This document shows, piece after piece, positions 36,701 through 47,603 of a stretch of 64,000 bases of DNA. Source of the DNA: Limnoperna fortunei (taxonomy: Eukaryota > Mollusca > Bivalvia > Mytilida > Modiolidae); contig OX104112.1 in assembly GCA_944474755.1 (NCBI GenBank), positions 2,886,001-2,950,000 on the forward strand. Reading direction: 5' to 3'. The position numbers were made by a program, and so were the translations under genes. The notes beneath the pieces are model-generated. The model saw nothing but the letters and a program-made list of their open reading frames with translations, was not told the origin of the DNA and did not search any database. Positions within the stretch are counted from its first letter, which is position 1; each line of letters starts with the position of its first letter.

Positions 36701-39700
36701 AATGATTGACTGCTCGCCGTGTATTATGTCATCACTATTTAAGAGAAATAGAAGATCGACTCGTTGCCGTGTATTTTGTCATATCTATTTAGGAGAAATA
36801 GAGGATCGACTGGTCGTGTATTGTGTCATAGATATTTAGGAGAAATAGAGCATCGATTGGGTAGTCGTGTATTGTGCTATGTTATTTAGGTGAAATAGTG
36901 GATCGACTGGTCGCCGTGTATTATGTCATAGATATTTAGAAAAAATAGAGGATCGACTGGTCGCCGTGTATTGTGTCATAGATATTTAGAAGCAATAAAG
37001 GATCGACTGGTCGCCGTGTATTATGTCATAGCCATTTAGAACAAATAGAGGATCGACTGGTCGCCGTGTATTGTGGCAAAGCTATTAAGGAGAAATAGAG
37101 GATCGACTGGTCGTGTATTGTGTAATAGTTATTTTGGAGAAATAGAGGATCGACTGGTCGCCGTGTATTGTGTCATAGATATTTATGAGAAATAGAGGAT
37201 CGACTGGTCGTGTATTGTGTCATAGTTATTTAGGAGAAATAGAGGATCGACAGGTCGGCGTGTATTGTGTCATATCTGGATCGACTATTCGCTTGTATTA
37301 TGTCATAGCAATTTAGAACAAATAGAGGATCGACTGGTCGCCGTGTATTGTGTCAAAGCTATTAAGGAGAAATAGAGGATCGACTGGTCGTGTATTGTGT
37401 AATAGTTATTTTGGAGAAATAGAGGATCGACTGGCCCCGGTGTATTGTGTCATATCTATTTAGGAGAAATAGAGGATCGACTGGTCGTGTATTGTGTCAT
37501 AGATATTTAGGAGAAATAGAGCATCGACTGGTCGCCGTGTATTGTGCTATGTTATTTAAGAGAAATAGAGGATCGACTGGTCGCCGTGTATTATGTCATA
37601 GATATTTAGAAAAAATAGAGGATCGATTGGTCGCCGTGTATTGTGTCATAGTTATTTAGGAGAAATAAATGATTGACTGCTCGCCGTGTATTATGTCATC
37701 ACTATTTAAGAGAAATAGAAGATCGACTCGTTGCCGTGTATTATGTCATAGATATTTAGGAGAAATAGAGCATCGACTGGTCGTCGTGTATTGTGCTATG
37801 TTATTTAGGAGAAATAGTGGTTCGACTGGTCGCCGTGTATTATGTCATAGATATTTAGAAAAAATAGAGGATCGACTGGTCGCCGTGTATTGTGTCATAG
37901 ATATTTAGAAGAAATAAAGGATCGACTGGTCGCCGTGTATTATGTCATAGCAATTTAGAAAAAATAGAGGATCGACTGGTCGACGTGTATTGTGTCATTT
38001 GTATTGAGGAGAAATAAAGGATCGACTGGTCGCCGTATATTGTGTCATCACTATTTAGGAGAAATAGAGGACCGACTGGTCGCCGTGTATTGTGTCAAAG
38101 CTATTAAGGAGAAATAGAGGATCGACTGGTCGTGTTTTGTGTAATAGTTATTTAGGAGAAATAGAGGATCGACTGGTCGCCGTGTATTGTGTCATAGATA
38201 TTTATGAGAAAGAGAGGATCGACTGGTCGCCGTGTATTGTGTGACAGTTATTTAGGAGAAATAGAGGATCGACTGGTCGCCGTGTATTGTGTCATAGCAA
38301 TTTAGAACAAATAGAGAATCGACTGGTCGCCGTGTATTATGTCATAGATATTTAGGAGAAATAGAGGATCGAATGGTCGCCGTGTATTGTGTCATAGTTA
38401 TTTAGGAGAAATAGAGGATCGACTGGTCGCGTGTAATATGCCATAGTTATTTAGGAGAAATAAAGGATCGACTGGTCGCCGTGTATTATGTCATAGATAT
38501 TTAGAAAAAGTAGAGGATCGATTAGTCGCCGTGCATTGTGTAATAGATATTTAGGAGAAATAGGGGATCGACTGGTCGCAGTGTATTGTGTGATAGTTAT
38601 TAAGGAGAAATAAAGGATCGACTGGTCGCCGTGTATTATGTCATAGCAATTTAGAACAAATAGAGGATCGTCTGGTCGACGTGTATTGTGTCAAAGCTAT
38701 TAAGGAGAAATAGAGGATCGACTGGTCGTGTATTGTGTAATAGTTATTTAGGAGAAATAGAGGATCGACTGGTGGCCGTGTACTGTGTCATAGATATTTA
38801 TGAGAAATAGAGGATCGACTGGTCGCCGTGTATTGTGTGATAGTTATTTAGGAGAAATAAAGGATCGACTGGTCGCCGTGTATTATGTCATAGCAATTTA
38901 GAACAAATAGAGGATCGTCTGGTCGACGTGTATTGTGTCAAAGCTATTAAGGAGAAATAGAGGATCGACTGGTCGTGTATTGTGTAATAGTTATTTAGGA
39001 GAAATAGAGGATCGACTGGTCGCCGTGTATTGTGTCATAGATATTTCGAAAAAATAGAGGATCGATTGGTCGCCGTGTATTGTGTCATAGATATTTAGGA
39101 GAAATAAATTATCGACTGTTCGCCGTGTATTGTGTCATAGTTATTTAGGAGAAATAGAGGATCGACTGGTCGCGTGTAATATGCCATAGTTATTTAGGAG
39201 AAATAAAGGATCGAATGGTCGCCGTGTATTATGTCATAGATATTTAGAAAAAATAGAGGATCGATTAGTCGCCGTGTATTGTGTCATAGATATTTAGGAG
39301 AAATAAAGGATCGACTGGTCGCCGTGTATTATGTCATAGCAATTTAGAACAAATAGAGGATCGTCTGGTCGATGTGTATTGTGTCAAAGCTATTAAGGAG
39401 AAATAGAGGATCGACTGGTCGTGTATTGTGTAATAGTTATTTAGGAGAAATAGAGGATCGACTGGTGGCCGTGTATTGTGTCATAGATATTTATGAGAAA
39501 TAGAGGATCGACTGGTCGCCGTGTATTGTGTGATAGATATTTAGGAGAAATAGAAGATCGACTGGTCGCCGTGTATTGTGTCATATATATTTAGAAAAAA
39601 TAGAGGATCGATTGGTCGCCGTTTATTGTGTCATAGATATTTAGGAGAAATAAAGTATCGACTGTTCGCCGTGTATTGTGTCATAGTTATTTAGGAGAAA

Positions 39701-40337
39701 TAAATGATTGACTGCTCGCCGTGTATTATGTCATCACTATTTAAGAGAAATAGAAGATCGACTCGTTGCCGTGTATTTTGTCATATCTATTTAGGATAAA
39801 TAGAGGATCGACTGGTCGTGTATTGTGTCATAGATATTTAGGAGAAATAGAGCATCGACTGGGTAGTCTTGTATTGTTCTATGTTATTTAGGAGAAATAG
39901 TGGATCGACTGGTCGCCGTGTATTATGTCATAGATATTTAGAAAAAATAGAGGATCGACTGGTCGCCGTGTATTGTGTCATAGATATTTAGAAGCAATAA
40001 AGGATCGACTGGTCGCCGTGTATTATGTCATCACTATTTAGGAGAAATAGAGGACCGACTAGTCGCCGTGTATTGTGTCAAAGCTAATAAGGAGAAATAG
40101 AGGATCGACTTGTCGTGTATTGTGTAATAGTTATTTTGGAGAAATAGAGGATAGACTGGTCGCCGTGTATTGTGTCATAGATATTTATGAGAAATAGAGG
40201 ATCGACTGGTCGCCGTGTATTGTGTGATAGCTATTTAGGAGAAATAGAGGATCGACTGGTCGCCGTGTATTGTGTCATAGCAATTTAGAACAAACAGAAG
40301 ATCGACTTGTCGCCGTGTATTGTGTGATAGTTATTTA
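33771..40337. repeat. 50-bp satellite array, left part, about 131 copies
   Basis: Units contain GAGGATCGACTGGTCGCCGT and GTATTGTGTCATAGATATTTAGGAGAAATA. A common 47-bp variant lacks 3 bp (GGTCGTGTATTG). Large blocks recur: ATCTGGATCGACTATTCGC at about 34370 and 37271 (2901 bp), GTGTAATATGCCATAG at 35527 and 38431 (2904 bp) and at 36072 and 39174 (3102 bp), and GGGTAGTC at 36859 and 39861 (3002 bp). The array is cut at TTATTTA by element 2 and continues at 54787. Confidence 0.97.
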
Positions 40338-41512
40338 CACTGCATGAAACAATAACTTTTAAGATAGTCAAAAGGTATCCAAAAGTCCCAATTTTGAATA
40401 CATTTTGTTGTCTTTTGAACACATTTTTAAAAAATACAAAAGATCTAAAAGATCATCTTTTTGTATACCTTTTTGTCTTCAAAAGTCAGTCGAAATGGCC
40501 CACTTTTGATTTGACAAAAGGTGTTGCAAAGTTTACCTTTCCAGATCTAAAATGTGTTCAAAAGGTGAACAACAAAATATGACCTTTTTTTTCCAAAATA
40601 TAATCTGTTGTAGACAAAAGATAATAAAAAGATCATATATCAACAAAAAAGGTGATGAAAGGTAGGCCACAGATGCTATTTTCAAAACCAAAAGACCAAG
40701 GTCATATGGTATTTTGACCAAAGGTCTCCTTTTGTAATGATGAAATTACAAAAAATTGCACAAAAGGTTACTTGTTATAATCGAAAATATGGTCAAAAGG
40801 TTATGAATGTCCATATTTTGCATGGATAATATTACAAAATGGACATTTAGGTTAGGGGAAAGATGATATGATGAAAAAAAGCTGCATGCACAGGTAGGCT
40901 CACGTGGATTTGGTTTTTTCAACCTATCCAGAATCAGCATTCCACAAATGTCCACCTTGACCTCTCATTTTGTAAAACAGTGAGCATCATTGCTCACTTA
41001 CATTTATCAACAATAAAAGTCTTGTGATAAAAAACAACATGTCTAGTCCAATGAAAAGTTTGTGCAAGTTTTACTCTAGAAATATTGCTCACACTGTGCT
41101 CACTTAAGCTCCAATATTGGACTGTTGAATTTGTATAAATAGGATGACCACTAACTTGAACAATGGTCAAGGAATTCAAGATGACACATCATTAAGAAAG
41201 TAGAGTTAAAAGTGTACTAGCTAATGTACAATTGCCTGTATATATCACTGAGCTGACAGGCTTGTCTAATGGCAATTAATCCCAAAGGTGTTACAATTTT
41301 CTCATTTTCAAGTGGATAAATATTACATAAAAAAGAAACAATATAACGATTTATTGAATAAATGCTCATTATGTCAATATGTACATTTTTCAAACTGTTT
41401 TACAATCCAAGAGGAATGTGTTCTAGTTCATTTCTGGTGGCTCATTTTCTGTCCTTTCTGCTTTTAGTTGAAGAAATGTCAATAAATTTACAGTCTAATT
41501 TTATCTTTTATT
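40338..41512. other. Left subterminal region of element 2
   Basis: The first 500 bp has many copies of CAAAAG, AAAAGGT and AAAAGATC in both directions; the rest is AT-rich. Short ORFs on either strand (40394-40582, 40533-40721, 40746-40955) are translations of these motifs. No gene recognised. Confidence 0.6.
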
Positions 41513-41677
41513 CTATAAATTTATCCAACTTCGAAGATGTCTAGTATGTAATAAATCCATCTTGACATTCCCCATACATGTCATATGAGGACATATATAG
41601 GCCATTAAGACGGGTCTGATCTTCTTGATATCTCTGATCTCCATATTGTCTAGTGCAGCTATGATCCGCTTGGCTTT
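41513..41677 (-). CDS. Candidate terminal exon of an unknown gene in element 2
   Basis: On the minus strand a strong acceptor (TGTATTTTTCAG, ending 41678) is followed by an open frame beginning KAKRIIAALDNMEIRDIKKI, then RPVLMAYICPH and MDLLHTRHLRSWINL, with a TAG stop at 41515-41513 and AATAAA immediately after. That is the layout of a last coding exon with a polyadenylation signal. A second frame of the same interval is also open (SQADHSCTRQYGDQRYQEDQ..., stop at 41541), so the phase is not certain. I do not recognise the protein. A plausible first exon lies about 0.9 kb upstream on the same strand, across the N gap. It could be a transposon-encoded accessory protein or a captured host exon. 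Confidence 0.4.
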   Translation of the reverse strand, partial: KAKRIIAALDNMEIRDIKKIRPVLMAYICPHMTCMGNVKMDLLHTRHLRSWINL

Positions 41678-42310
41678 CTGAAAAATACATATACAGTGTA
41701 TGTGTGTGTGTTACAGATCTAGACATAACTAAAATGATATGTGGCACATTATGTAATATTAATAAATGTTGACATTTTGTATAAAACTGAACATTTGGGA
41801 GCTGAGGGGGGCTGGAGGGGGGGTCCATTAACATGGTAACAATTTGTATATGTTTCCCAAAATAACAGTAAATTTAAAATAATGATAACACTAACAGATA
41901 ACAGCAATTTACATGAGAAAACAGAATACAGTGAGTTCATAAATCGAAAAAACAGATAACAGCAGAATCTCATCAAAGGACGATACGGTGAAAAAATGCA
42001 TTAATTAATCAGTGTTTCCATAGTAACTAGTATGTGATCTTATGTATATCCCTCCCTTCATATGGAGACTCAATTACTTTGAAATAAGTGGTGATTAAAA
42101 TGAATTAACAAATAACAGAAAAAATCTGTAAAACAGTAAACAGTGTTCTGACTATTATTAAACAGCAAACAGTGTTTTTATTTACATTATAAAAATTAAC
42201 AACAATGTCAATTTAAAAAAAAACAGATAACAGCTAATGGTTGAAAGTTAACAGTTGCTTTCTACTGTTTCGAATTTGTCATTTCGAACACTCCATATTA
42301 AATTAGTAAG

Positions 42311-42510
42311 NNNNNNNNNNNNNNNNNNNNNNNNNNNNNNNNNNNNNNNNNNNNNNNNNNNNNNNNNNNNNNNNNNNNNNNNNNNNNNNNNNNNNNNNNN
42401 NNNNNNNNNNNNNNNNNNNNNNNNNNNNNNNNNNNNNNNNNNNNNNNNNNNNNNNNNNNNNNNNNNNNNNNNNNNNNNNNNNNNNNNNNNNNNNNNNNNN
42501 NNNNNNNNNN
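42311..42510. other. Assembly gap (200 N)
   Basis: Exactly 200 N, probably a placeholder of arbitrary size. ORFs drawn through it are not meaningful. Confidence 0.99.
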
Positions 42511-42571
42511 CTGACAGTGCTGAATCCTCAAGAATTTCATCGTCTGAGACATCAAATACAACACTAACCAT
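42511..42571 (-). CDS. Candidate 5' exon (partial, runs into the gap)
   Basis: An ATG at 42571 (CCCTGATGG context) opens a frame reading MVSVVFDVSDDEILEDSALS until the N gap. The acidic, non-repetitive N terminus looks more like real protein than the neighbouring chance ORFs. It could be the first exon of the minus-strand gene whose last exon is proposed at 41677-41513. The sequence just past the gap (to 42248) reads LTNLIWSVRNDKFETVESNC-stop in one frame, so splicing or a different phase would be needed. Function unknown. Confidence 0.35.
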
Positions 42572-42710
42572 CAGGGTTCACCACAGAAAAAAAATTCAAT
42601 AATAATTGTTCGAACTACTAAGTTCACAAGAATGAAAGCGCGTAATCTTGACTTTTTTACTGAAAGGTGAGCACTGTCTTTAAAAAATTAGGCGCCGAGG
42701 CCTGGGTGCC

Positions 42711-42805
42711 GTTTCATAAAGCGATCGTTAGCTTAACGTGCACGTTATCCTATTGAAATTGCACGGGATAACGAGCACGTTAATTAGCGATCGCTTTATG
42801 AAACT
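42711..42805. repeat. 95-bp foldback (GTTTCATAAAGCGATCG hairpin)
   Basis: Arms GTTTCATAAAGCGATCGTTA and TTAGCGATCGCTTTATGAAAC pair. An inner pair GTGCACGTTATCC and GGATAACGAGCAC continues the stem, giving close to 40 paired bases around TATTGAAATTGCACG. It is probably a tiny MITE or foldback repeat. It lies 140 bp upstream of the candidate minus-strand ATG at 42571. Confidence 0.85.
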
Positions 42806-44909
42806 TGCCCCTGGCATTTAGAAAATTGAGATGCTGATTGGATGTGGTTAATGATATCGATTCCGGCACACGCGCAAACGCACGAAGCCATGTGCACTGT
42901 GGCCTTGTATTTTGTGTAAGTAGAATCTGTAGTATCTTAATATAATTTATGTTTTATAGTTATTCAATTTAAATTTTGGTAAGTGTACAGTGTAAAATTA
43001 CATACTTTTTCATTATAATAAAATAAAAATATATTTATAGATGTTACCACAAAATTTTCACTGTGCTGGTGCACACTATAAACACTTCCATTAAAAATAA
43101 TAAATAGCTATATAATAATGTGCATGTCAACATCCTTTCAATGTACATTGTAAATACTTAATAACTAGCACACTTTGTTACATTTTCTATGTTAGAAACA
43201 AAGCACATATATTTTGTAATGTATTATTACTACATGTACTTCAACTTCAACTTGGATACTTGAAAAACCTATAAGGACATCTATTCAACTAGTCTAGTAA
43301 TAGTATACTCTCATATCTTAGTAAATGTTCAGTATTTCATAAATTTTTGCTAATAGTTGGCTTTTTATAGTTAAAAAAAGTACATTTAATTTGTACTAAA
43401 ATTTTGAAAATGGAGTTAAACCCATTTTGATTTTCCATCGTGGACAAATTTGAAGTCGCATATAAATACCCCTTTTAAGCCGTGGGGGGGGGGGGGGGGG
43501 TGTGTCATTTTGCCTCAGAAAGTGATTCATTTCACCCTGATATATGGCCAAAAAAAAATATGTGTGTTTCCAGTTACCCGAACCTACCTATTTTTTTGAA
43601 GCCGAGCCTAAAGGTATTTTTTGCATTTTTAACGGAGGTTACTTCAAACCGGAAAACTCCCGGTATTGTTCCGGTTTTAGTTATATTTTCATACTTCCGC
43701 CCCCCCCCCAACATTACTAATTTAACCAACACGATTCCCCCCAAAAAAAATCGTCCCATGAGTACCTAGCTATTCTATAATTCTATGTAACCGGAAACAA
43801 ACATATTTTTTTTGTTTGGGCCTAACATTAAAGATAAAGTAATAAACACATTTTACAAGTTTTGAAGTTATTTTAAAAAAAAAACAATTTTAAAACACTA
43901 GGTACAATATAATGTATCTACTGAAACACCAAAATACCAATGAGGTCGTAGTATTTGCATAAACTTATCATCTTAAAAAAACATCGTCAAAAGGCTATAT
44001 ATGTAAAGTATTATATATTTTTACTGTGGGGAAACAACCCCAGAGCGAACAGTTATCTGGTTGAAACATAAGTCAGGGGCAAACTGACTTGATACCGCCT
44101 TAAGGTACTAAAATTGTGATACAAAGACACAAATCTGCCAAAAGGTCATCATTTTATTCATCAATACATAATTTACATTCTTGTGGCTTGATATACATTA
44201 CATGTAATACTCTGTATAGGACAAAATATAAAGTAATCAAAGAAATGGGCCAACATATGCTTATTAATTTATAAAATTTAATGACTACATATATTTATAC
44301 AATGTAAATGCCTAGTGTTATGATATCATTTTATGTATCGTTCATTTGGACTGCTTCTCATTATCGACGAATATAGTTCTCCAATATAAACAGTGTATTT
44401 CTTTGAATATTATTTATATACATGTATTGTGTTTTTTTGTAGGTAAATATTGCTTACCTAAACCTTTAGCAGATTTTCGTATGAAAGTACACAATCATCA
44501 ATACATGTATAACTGAACCATTGAAGCTCAGTTATGGAGATGTGTTTAGTATAATTCATACATCCTCCCGTTTTGTGGTTTGCAGCAGGACAAGAAATTG
44601 CTTCGACAAGATGTCTAAATACATGAAGATTCATTGAAGGAATGGTAAGCCACAATAAATTATCAGCTTATTAAAAATAATAACTTCTGGCGAGTCTTAC
44701 AAATATTATTATCTCTATGTTAAACATGTTTGACTCCTACTCAGTTATTGATCCAGGAGCATTCATCTGATGAGATTTACAATGGAGGTAGGGGGAGGTG
44801 TTGTAATAAAACTAATAGAAGTTGTGTTATATTTTGTAACATAATTTACATAAATTCCATTGAATAACCCAAATATTATACTACGGTAATAAAGCCCCGC
44901 CTACTCCTA
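42806..44909. other. Interior of element 2 without a recognised gene
   Basis: AT-rich sequence with a poly-G run at about 43484-43500 and a poly-C run at about 43700. ORFs at 43482-43769 (plus) and 43574-43759 (minus) depend on these runs. A minus-strand ORF at 44458-44655 includes an ITELQWFSYTCIDDCVLSYE stretch and ends at a donor-like TTTAGGTAAGC; it is the least chance-like of these but has no recognised family. Confidence 0.4.
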
Positions 44910-45115
44910 TGTATTTATTGGGGGGAGGGGGGAGGAAGCTGGAGTACCCTGAGAAACCCTGACCTTCAGTATGAAAACTGGCAATCCTTGTACAATTAAG
45001 ATTGAAGTCTATTACACCCTACCGCAGTTTGACTCGAACCAGCAACCTCAGTATTGACAGACCATATGATCAATAGTAGACGAACTACCTTAACCACTCG
45101 GCCCACCTAGGCCCT
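44910..45115 (-). mobile_element. tRNA-derived SINE (copy 2)
   Basis: The minus strand starts AGGGCCTAGGTGGGCCGAG and continues TGGTTAAGGTAG, an A-box like that of tRNA-Leu/Ser, with B-box GGTTCGAGTC about 70 bp further. The core (AGGATTGCCAGTTTTCATAC, then the AGCTTCCTCC motif) matches copy 1. It has diverged and is probably inactive. Confidence 0.85.
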
Positions 45116-45251
45116 CTGATACCTGAATGGGGGTAAATGTATCGTGCTTTCATGCCAGACACAGCTGTTCATAGGATATGTTGCTTAGTTTAGTTTTAAT
45201 TTTTACTTTTCATAAGTACTTATTTTAATTTTTACATTTAATTTTACAAAG

Positions 45252-45326
45252 GAGTTGACAAGAATGAGGAAAGAAATGGTTAAAGCAAGAAGAGTAAGGG
45301 GACACAAAGCAAAGAATCAAAAGCAG
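45252..45326 (+). CDS. Candidate internal exon in element 2 (25 codons)
   Basis: A pyrimidine-rich acceptor (TTTAATTTTACAAAG) precedes 75 bases open in frame 0 (ELTRMRKEMVKARRVRGHKA then KNQKQ), and the segment ends CAG|GTAAAA, a good donor. The peptide is strongly basic. It joins in phase to the candidate exon at 45869. No upstream exon of matching phase could be identified with confidence. Family unknown. Confidence 0.4.
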
Positions 45327-45868
45327 GTAAAATTTTAATTGAATTTACATGTATGTTCTACTTCCTGTATTAAAATGTTTCTGCCCTAAATTACTGGGTA
45401 GATATAAAGATCAAAAGTTTGAATTGTGTGGGGGTTTTTTATCTCCCAAAATCTGGTAACAGAATAAATAATGGAAACCTGTACCAGAACTTGGCTGTCA
45501 TACATCTGATGAAGTAGAGAAATAAAACAACAATATTGATTTTTGTGTGCCGGTCATTGGGACCGTCACATGGGATAAAAATATTGGACCTAGTCATATT
45601 TTGGCAGACCGTACCGAGGATTTTCGCCGACTTTGGTATGACACTGTCACTTGGAAATTTTGCTGTTTGAATTTTGATATGTCAAACTTGTGTACTAGGT
45701 TTCAGTCAATTTTAATACAAATTTTACTTGTATGGTATACAGTCACTTCAAAATATTTGCCATCAAAAATCATTTTCTGGTCCAACTTTAAACACATTAT
45801 GATATCATTTTTCTGTTGGCTGTAGTTATACAATATTTTGATTATTTCAATTTTGCATTCCATTTCAG

Positions 45869-46054
45869 GTACAGAAAAACAAATCATATTTGAACTTGAA
45901 ATGGCCACCAAGAGTATAGAAATTTAGAGAAGAAACAGTTGTTCCTAGTGAAAATAATCAATATCTTAAAGAAAGAGACTTTGTTTTCAAACATGGTAAA
46001 ATACCAGAGAAGTGCAAGATTCTTGCAAAGGAAATAAAGGAAATTAAAGATTGA
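45869..46054 (+). pseudogene. Candidate terminal exon in element 2 with an in-frame stop
   Basis: It follows an acceptor CATTCCATTTCAG. In the frame set by the preceding candidate exon it reads VQKNKSYLNLKWPPRV, a TAG at 45917-45919, and then stays open for 44 more codons (KFREETVVPSENNQYLKERD, FVFKHGKIPEKCKILAKEIK...) to TGA at 46052-46054. The sequence after the TAG looks as protein-like as that before it, so the TAG is probably a disabling mutation; a natural end at TAG is the alternative. It may be the C-terminal end of an element-encoded protein. No family recognised. Confidence 0.4.
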
Positions 46055-47603
46055 ATGTGAAGTTTGTAGTCACTGAATTGAAATTCTATAGTTGTCAACA
46101 ATATGTACTAGTTATAGAATAGTCAAAATATCATTACAGTATTAGGAAAATATTAAACAATAGTTGATTAGTTTGGAGGTAATATTCTTTCTGATGCTCT
46201 TGTTCTTATTGCTAAAATGAAGTTACAATGACATGCTTAATTTATTGGTAAATGAGCTGCAATACCTAGGAGAAAGCGTGCACACTAAGCTTCTGTTTTT
46301 TAATTGGAGTGTGCACACAATTCTGTGAAGCCGCTGCCCTTGGGAGAAAGCATGCACACAAACTAGTGAAGCCGCTACTCCTTGCATTGGGAGAAAGCGT
46401 GCACACAAACCAGTGAAGCTGCTACTCTTTGCTTTGGGATTAAGCGTGCACACAAACAAGTGAAGCCGCTACTCCTTGCATTGGGAGAAAAGGTGTACAC
46501 AAACCAGTGAAGCCGCTACTCTTAGATTACACAGTTTATACACCAAGCAAATCTGAGCAAGCCATTGTGTTAGATATAAATACATAGATGGTATTTACAA
46601 TGCAACATATGAAATGAAAAAGTTATTTCTGACAGACAAGTCCATAAGCATTTATTAGAATGCAATATAAGTAAGAGTTTGCGACATTAATTTATTGACT
46701 GATGATGCGACAATTAGTTACATAGTTAAAATCAAAATGACATTAGTTTTGAAAAACTGAAATTTTATTTTGATCATATGAGAAAATTGATTTATATTCT
46801 ATCAAAATTGTATAACAATTTAGAAGGTACTGAAGCCTGTTTTGAGGCAAATTCAGGTTAAGATGACTTAAATGAAGACAACGTTAACAAAAATTTAGAA
46901 TTTGAGTAAGAAATAGGGAAGCAAACATACTGGTTTTGTGGCATTATGGCAGTATATTTAATATATTTCTGATGCTGCTGTGACCTTTTGAAAATTATAT
47001 AGGCATTTTTAAGTTGCTGTCTTGTATAAATCGTGTGTGTATTCCAAAGATGACAGGACTTACTCTGAAAACATATACCAGTTATCAAAACATTTAAAGA
47101 GGAATGCTAGGATTCAAGCAATATGTAGTTTGTATTAGATGTTAAGTTTTGTATGAATTTGGTCATTGTTTTCGTGTAGTTAAATGTTTAATTTCGTAAC
47201 CATTTTCTTTCTCATCTTGGACAAATTTGTGATCAACCCCTTCTAAAGCAAATTAATAACGAGTTTTACATTTTCTTTTTTTCATATATATGTTAGATTT
47301 TTTCTTATTAATGGTAATATTTAAGCTCTTTAAAGATTCTTAGATCAAGTGAAGTTACAATAGTATAGTGCTGTATATTTTTAGTATGCAGAGATATTTG
47401 CTGCTTGTAATTTGTTATTAATATAATTTAATACTGCATTGTGGTATGTTTGTAAGGAAGTATTTTCTCATGAATGTCAAGTGTACACAAATGAAATTTA
47501 TGTGGAAAGGAAAGAAAAGAAATGCAAAAAAAAGACGAAGAAATATATAGTGACAACTAACTTCTGAACTATCTTTGTACACACTGTTAAAAATAGTATA
47601 ATA
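46055..47603. other. Interior of element 2, mostly AT-rich
   Basis: Apart from the 47-bp minisatellite (46270-46535) I see no gene. ORFs at 46858-47088 and 47418-47618 on the minus strand lack motifs or splice context. Confidence 0.5.
46270..46535. repeat. 47-bp minisatellite, about 5 copies
   Basis: Units contain GGGAGAAAGCGTGCACACAA and AGTGAAGCCGCTACTCCTTG. Unit starts at 46389, 46436 and 46483 give a spacing of 47. A minus-strand ORF covering it (46223-46459) is a repeat translation. Confidence 0.9.

Noticed and set aside
34449..37908. ORFs with SYLFRRNRGSTGR-like strings
   Set aside because: Translations of the 50-bp satellite; stops recur in most copies.
42248..42602. ORFs of 88-115 codons spanning the N run
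   Set aside because: Most of their length is unknown bases.
43482..43769. 95-codon ORF starting MGGGGG
   Set aside because: Depends on a poly-G run; the opposite strand is open over the same interval and neither has a motif.
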